From positions 1 to 18,100 of the forward strand of contig CAAFWV010000033.1 of the NCBI GenBank assembly GCA_900766815.1: 18,100 bases of DNA. Direction: 5' to 3'. The notes under the pieces are model-generated. The model saw only the letters and a program-made list of their open reading frames with translations. It ran no database searches and was not told the DNA's origin. The translations under genes were made by a program, and so were the position numbers. Source of the stretch: Lachnospiraceae bacterium. Its GTDB lineage: Bacteria > Bacillota > Clostridia > Lachnospirales > Lachnospiraceae. Below, piece after piece: positions 15,765 to 18,100 of the stretch (its first letter is position 1; each line of letters starts with the position of its first letter).

Positions 15765-16338
15765 GGATAAACTCCTCTATCTCTGCAATACATTTATCCA
15801 GATCTTCATTGTTGAACCTGTTATCGATTCCGGCATCCATAAGCTTATCCTCAGAGAAATCCTCCGAATCGGCAAGGAAACGTCTGCACATCTCCTCATA
15901 CCTGGGATTATCCTGCTTACGCTCCCGCCCAAGTGCCCTGCTTAATCTGACACCGTCATCTAACTCTATATATATCGGCACAACCAGGTCTCTTCCGTAG
16001 TAATCCCTGATATTTACATATGCTTCCGGTGTTCCTATAATCAGATAACTCGATTTAAGCAAATCCACCTGATGGTCATCCACGGTGAAGTAGTACCACA
16101 TACCATGAATGGTATTATATCCCCTGCACTCAATCACCTTACCCGAAGCCTTGAGCTCCTGCATCTTCTCTTCATTTGTGAAATAATACTGAACCCCATC
16201 CTGCTCTCTTGCCCTTATCGGCCTTGTCGTATACGGAATAATCTTCTTCAATCTTAGGTCAGTATTCTGAAGCAGCCTCCGATATATGGTATCCTTGCCG
16301 GATGCGCTTTTTCCCATAATACAATAAATCTTATTCAT
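15745..16338 (-). CDS. Guanylate kinase-like NMP kinase (divergent)
   Basis: This 197-residue protein has a P-loop MGKSASGKDT (residues 8-17) and the guanylate kinase segment YTTRPIRAREQDGVQYYF (36-53), with Arg39, Arg42 and Tyr51/52 in positions used for GMP binding. It differs from true Gmk in several places. The Ser before TTR is Tyr36. The usual GNYYGT loop is GYNTIHGMWYYF. The DID/Gln-Gly-Ala strand that supplies the GMP-binding Asp is IIGTPEA (101-107). The Arg lid is short. It may phosphorylate a nucleotide other than GMP, or have a regulatory role. It lies where Bacillus has thymidylate kinase (tmk). The ATG at 16338 has GGAC 6 nt upstream, 12 nt after the decarboxylase stop. Confidence 0.88.
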   Translation of the reverse strand: MNKIYCIMGKSASGKDTIYRRLLQNTDLRLKKIIPYTTRPIRAREQDGVQYYFTNEEKMQELKASGKVIECRGYNTIHGMWYYFTVDDHQVDLLKSSYLIIGTPEAYVNIRDYYGRDLVVPIYIELDDGVRLSRALGRERKQDNPRYEEMCRRFLADSEDFSEDKLMDAGIDNRFNNEDLDKCIAEIEEFIRGHQGK

Positions 16339-16350
16339 GTCCTTCTGCGT

Positions 16351-17628
16351 CTATCCTATGCAGGGAGCATACATATTCTTATCTGCTGCTCTCTCTGCCT
16401 GGGTCTGCCCCTTAGGAATTCCGATTCTCCCTGTTTTTATCATATCATCTATTGAAAGAAGTGCCAAAGCAAATCTTTCAAGATCCTCCCTGCTGTCGGC
16501 ATAGGTTGTAATCGCAACCACCCTGTCCTCGCTCGCCATCTCAAGCTGAATACTGTAATCCTGAAGCAGAAGCCTCTGAAGCTCGTAGCCGTTAATCGGG
16601 CAGGTCGTTACATCGACCGTAATCTTACAGGGGTCAAGAGCATATGCCCTACTGCCCTTCAGGTCCTCATCGCCAAGCACCCTAAGACAGCTTAAGCCCT
16701 GTATCATCTGTAAAAAGTGCCCCTTACTTAGCATAAACCTCTCGAAGAGAGTATCTGCATTATCCATTAATTCACACACTGCCTCATCCATGCTTGCCAT
16801 GAGCACATAGGAGGGAGAGCTGCTCTGGAATATTCTGTAATACTTGTTTACTTGTGTTATGTCAACCAAATCTCCGCTGACATGCAGAAGAGCAGTCTGG
16901 GTCATGGCACGCAGGGTCTTATGCATGCTGTGAATCACTATATCCGCTCCAAAGTCAAGTGCTCCCTTTGGAAGGCTCTTATGAAGCGACAGATGTGCTC
17001 CGTGTGCCTCATCTACTATGAGAGGTATCTTCTTATTATGACATATTTTGACAATGGTTCCTATATCAGATATGATGCCGTCGTAATTCGGTGAGGTAAT
17101 AACCACTGCTATTGGTGTGATTCCCTCTGACATCAGCTTATTAATTAGCTGGCTTAAGTTCTCGGGGGAGACACCATCATAGATTTCCGAATCCCCGTTT
17201 AATGCATCAACAATAAGCTCATGGATTATCAGTCTGTTAAGCTCACAGGCACTCCTTACGCTTCTGTGACAGTTGGAAGCAATGATAATATGTTGCCTGT
17301 CTGAGTCTCTGTATGATGCAGGTTTTCCGGATTCCTGACCCGGATTATCTGTTTTACCTGATACTGCGGATATTGCAGTCAGGTTGCCGCCTGTTGAACC
17401 GTTAATCAGATAATAGGTATTCGGACAGTTATATAGATGTGCTGCTCTGTCTACGGCTTCCTTAAGGATACCCTCAGCATCATAGAGATTGTCATAGCCT
17501 TCTATCTCCGTGATATCAATGGCTTCGGTACCTTTAAGCGCACCGATACCCTTCCTCTTATGTCCGGGCATATGGAGTGCAAGTTCATCCGATTCACTTA
17601 ATCTCACTAACTCATCAAGTATACTCAT
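16351..17628 (-). CDS. Orn/Lys/Arg decarboxylase family PLP enzyme (YaaO-like)
   Basis: This 425-residue fold-type I PLP enzyme starts with HMPGHKRKG (19-27) and has DITEIEGYDNLYDAEG, INGSTGGNL, DEAHGAH (206-212) and HSMHKT with the Schiff-base Lys237. These features are diagnostic for the major domain of the Orn/Lys/Arg decarboxylase family. It is shorter than Bacillus YaaO/SpeA proteins (about 480-490 residues), so the C-terminal domain appears reduced. The substrate (arginine, lysine or ornithine) cannot be told from sequence. The ATG at 17628 has AGGAT 4 nt upstream. It is first in the yaaR-holB-ricT block. A promoter lies 54 nt upstream. Confidence 0.93.
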   Translation of the reverse strand: MSILDELVRLSESDELALHMPGHKRKGIGALKGTEAIDITEIEGYDNLYDAEGILKEAVDRAAHLYNCPNTYYLINGSTGGNLTAISAVSGKTDNPGQESGKPASYRDSDRQHIIIASNCHRSVRSACELNRLIIHELIVDALNGDSEIYDGVSPENLSQLINKLMSEGITPIAVVITSPNYDGIISDIGTIVKICHNKKIPLIVDEAHGAHLSLHKSLPKGALDFGADIVIHSMHKTLRAMTQTALLHVSGDLVDITQVNKYYRIFQSSSPSYVLMASMDEAVCELMDNADTLFERFMLSKGHFLQMIQGLSCLRVLGDEDLKGSRAYALDPCKITVDVTTCPINGYELQRLLLQDYSIQLEMASEDRVVAITTYADSREDLERFALALLSIDDMIKTGRIGIPKGQTQAERAADKNMYAPCIG

Positions 17629-17681
17629 GCTTATCCTGACATATTCCTGTAAACAAATAATTATCCTGAAGTCCCAAATCC

Positions 17682-17710
17682 ATTATATCCCATAGTCGTT
17701 CAGGTATAAA
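17682..17710 (-). promoter_or_regulatory. Promoter for the decarboxylase-holB operon, overlapping the tRNA terminator tail
   Basis: On the minus strand, TTTATA (17705-17710, 4 of 6 bases of TTGACA) and a perfect TATAAT (17682-17687) are 17 nt apart. The -35 sits in the T-tract of the tRNA-Phe terminator. The first gene starts 54 nt after the -10. Confidence 0.65.
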
Positions 17711-17743
17711 AAAAGTAGATACAATTCCTTGTATCTACTTTTT
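17708..17743 (-). terminator. Strong intrinsic terminator of tRNA-Phe
   Basis: A 15-bp perfect stem (AAAAAGTAGATACAA with TTGTATCTACTTTTT) encloses a 4-nt loop. On the minus strand it ends in seven T residues. It begins 4 nt after the tRNA 3' end. The plus strand has five T residues, so it could also act weakly in reverse. Confidence 0.92.
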
Positions 17744-17747
17744 AGAG

Positions 17748-17820
<73 letters not shown>

Positions 17821-17842
17821 GAATAACAAGCCAAAGCAAAAC

Positions 17843-17903
17843 CAATCCTAATATGAAACTGCGTTGAAAACTTGTTTTCATAAGCAGTGGAATATTTGGA
17901 TTG
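17843..17903. repeat. 61-nt imperfect inverted repeat upstream of tRNA-Phe
   Basis: Four paired blocks are separated by small internal loops: CAATCC/GGATTG, AATAT/ATATT, ACTGC/GCAGT and TGAAAAC/GTTTTCA, with a 2-nt tip. That gives about 23 base pairs in 61 nt. The minus-strand tail (GTTTTGC) is a weak T-tract, so a terminator role is possible but not favoured. It may be a structured tRNA leader or a miniature inverted-repeat element. Confidence 0.8.
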
Positions 17904-17905
17904 TA

Positions 17906-17927
17906 GTTTGTCGCCTTGGCGACAAAC
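17906..17927. repeat. Near-perfect 22-nt palindrome
   Basis: GTTTGTCGCC and GGCGACAAAC are exact inverted copies with only TT between them. It lies 2 nt beyond the 61-nt inverted repeat. No U-tract follows on either strand, so it is not a standard terminator. A protein-binding operator or recombination site is possible. Confidence 0.85.
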
Positions 17928-17930
17928 GGT

Positions 17931-17959
17931 CATCGAACGAATCGAAGATTCGGGCGATG
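17931..17959. repeat. Nested dyad bordering the tandem repeats
   Basis: An outer CATCG/CGATG stem encloses AA and GG bulges and an inner CGAATC-GAA-GATTCG hairpin. The outer CATCG/CGATG pair is the same dyad that recurs in each 26-bp tandem repeat, so this looks like a related or founder structure. Confidence 0.7.
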
Positions 17960-18100
17960 GGCGGTTTTGCACATCGTAGCGCGATGGGCGTTTTGCACAT
18001 CGTAGCGCGATGGGCGTTTTGCGCATCGTAGCGCGATGGGCGGTTTGCGTATCGCAGCGCGATGGGCGTTTTGCGTATCGTAGTGCGATGGGCAGTTTTG
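17954..18100. repeat. 26-bp tandem repeat array, five full copies plus one truncated by the window
   Basis: Consensus on the plus strand is GCGATGGGCGTTTTGC followed by ACATCGTAGC. Copies start at 17954 (27 bp, one extra G), 17981, 18007, 18033, 18059 and 18085 (cut at 18100). Copies differ mainly at the ACATCG position (ACATCG, GCATCG, GTATCG). Each junction makes a CATCG-TAGCG-CGATG dyad. GC is 15 of 26, higher than the surroundings. There are no unique spacers, so it is not CRISPR. The minus strand of the repeat has no stop codon in any frame. Confidence 0.93.

Noticed and set aside
17954..18100. CRISPR array
   Set aside because: Copies are directly adjacent with no unique spacers, and no cas genes are seen.

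Overview
This window looks like chromosomal DNA of a low-to-moderate GC Clostridia, most likely a Lachnospiraceae relative. That is inferred from gene content and order, AGGAGG-type ribosome binding sites and sigma-A-like promoters. No rRNA is present to confirm it. All 19 protein genes and one tRNA read on the minus strand, so the transcriptional order runs from high to low coordinates.

Right end (17.7-18.1 kb): a tRNA-Phe(GAA) with a strong terminator is preceded by about 260 bp of non-coding DNA that is unusually rich in dyads. This stretch holds a 61-nt imperfect inverted repeat, a 22-bp near-perfect palindrome, a nested dyad, and five full plus one truncated copies of a 26-bp tandem repeat that runs off the window.

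17.6 to 10.7 kb: a housekeeping block that follows the Bacillus subtilis yaaO-tmk-yaaQ-yaaR-holB-yaaT-yabA-yabB-yazA-yabC order. Here it reads Orn/Lys/Arg decarboxylase, guanylate-kinase-like protein (in the tmk slot), yaaR, holB, ricT (yaaT), a yabB/trmN6-type methyltransferase, a membrane acyltransferase (an insertion) and rsmI (yabC). yaaQ, yabA and yazA are absent. The genes are tightly packed with 20-bp overlaps.

10.6 to 6.5 kb: rpe, metG, an alpha/beta-hydrolase (lysophospholipase-like) and a GNAT acetyltransferase. A good promoter sits at the end of rsmI.

6.5 to 1.8 kb: a probable sugar-transport and signalling group. It comprises a YesL/DUF624 membrane protein overlapping a dCache-GGDEF diguanylate cyclase, then an orphan sugar-ABC ATPase (MsmX/UgpC type), then a CdaR/PucR-type regulator. 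This part has clear promoters and terminators between transcription units.

1.7 kb to the left end: an SPFH/stomatin-like protein, a small unknown single-pass membrane protein that takes the place usually held by an NfeD partner, and the 5' part of tadA.

Most of the window is ordinary core genome. The features most worth a second look are the dyad-rich repeat region upstream of tRNA-Phe, the terminator/promoter overlaps, three hairpins placed directly against the next gene's ribosome binding site, the 50-bp yesL/GGDEF overlap, the kinase in the tmk position, and the unknown SPFH partner.
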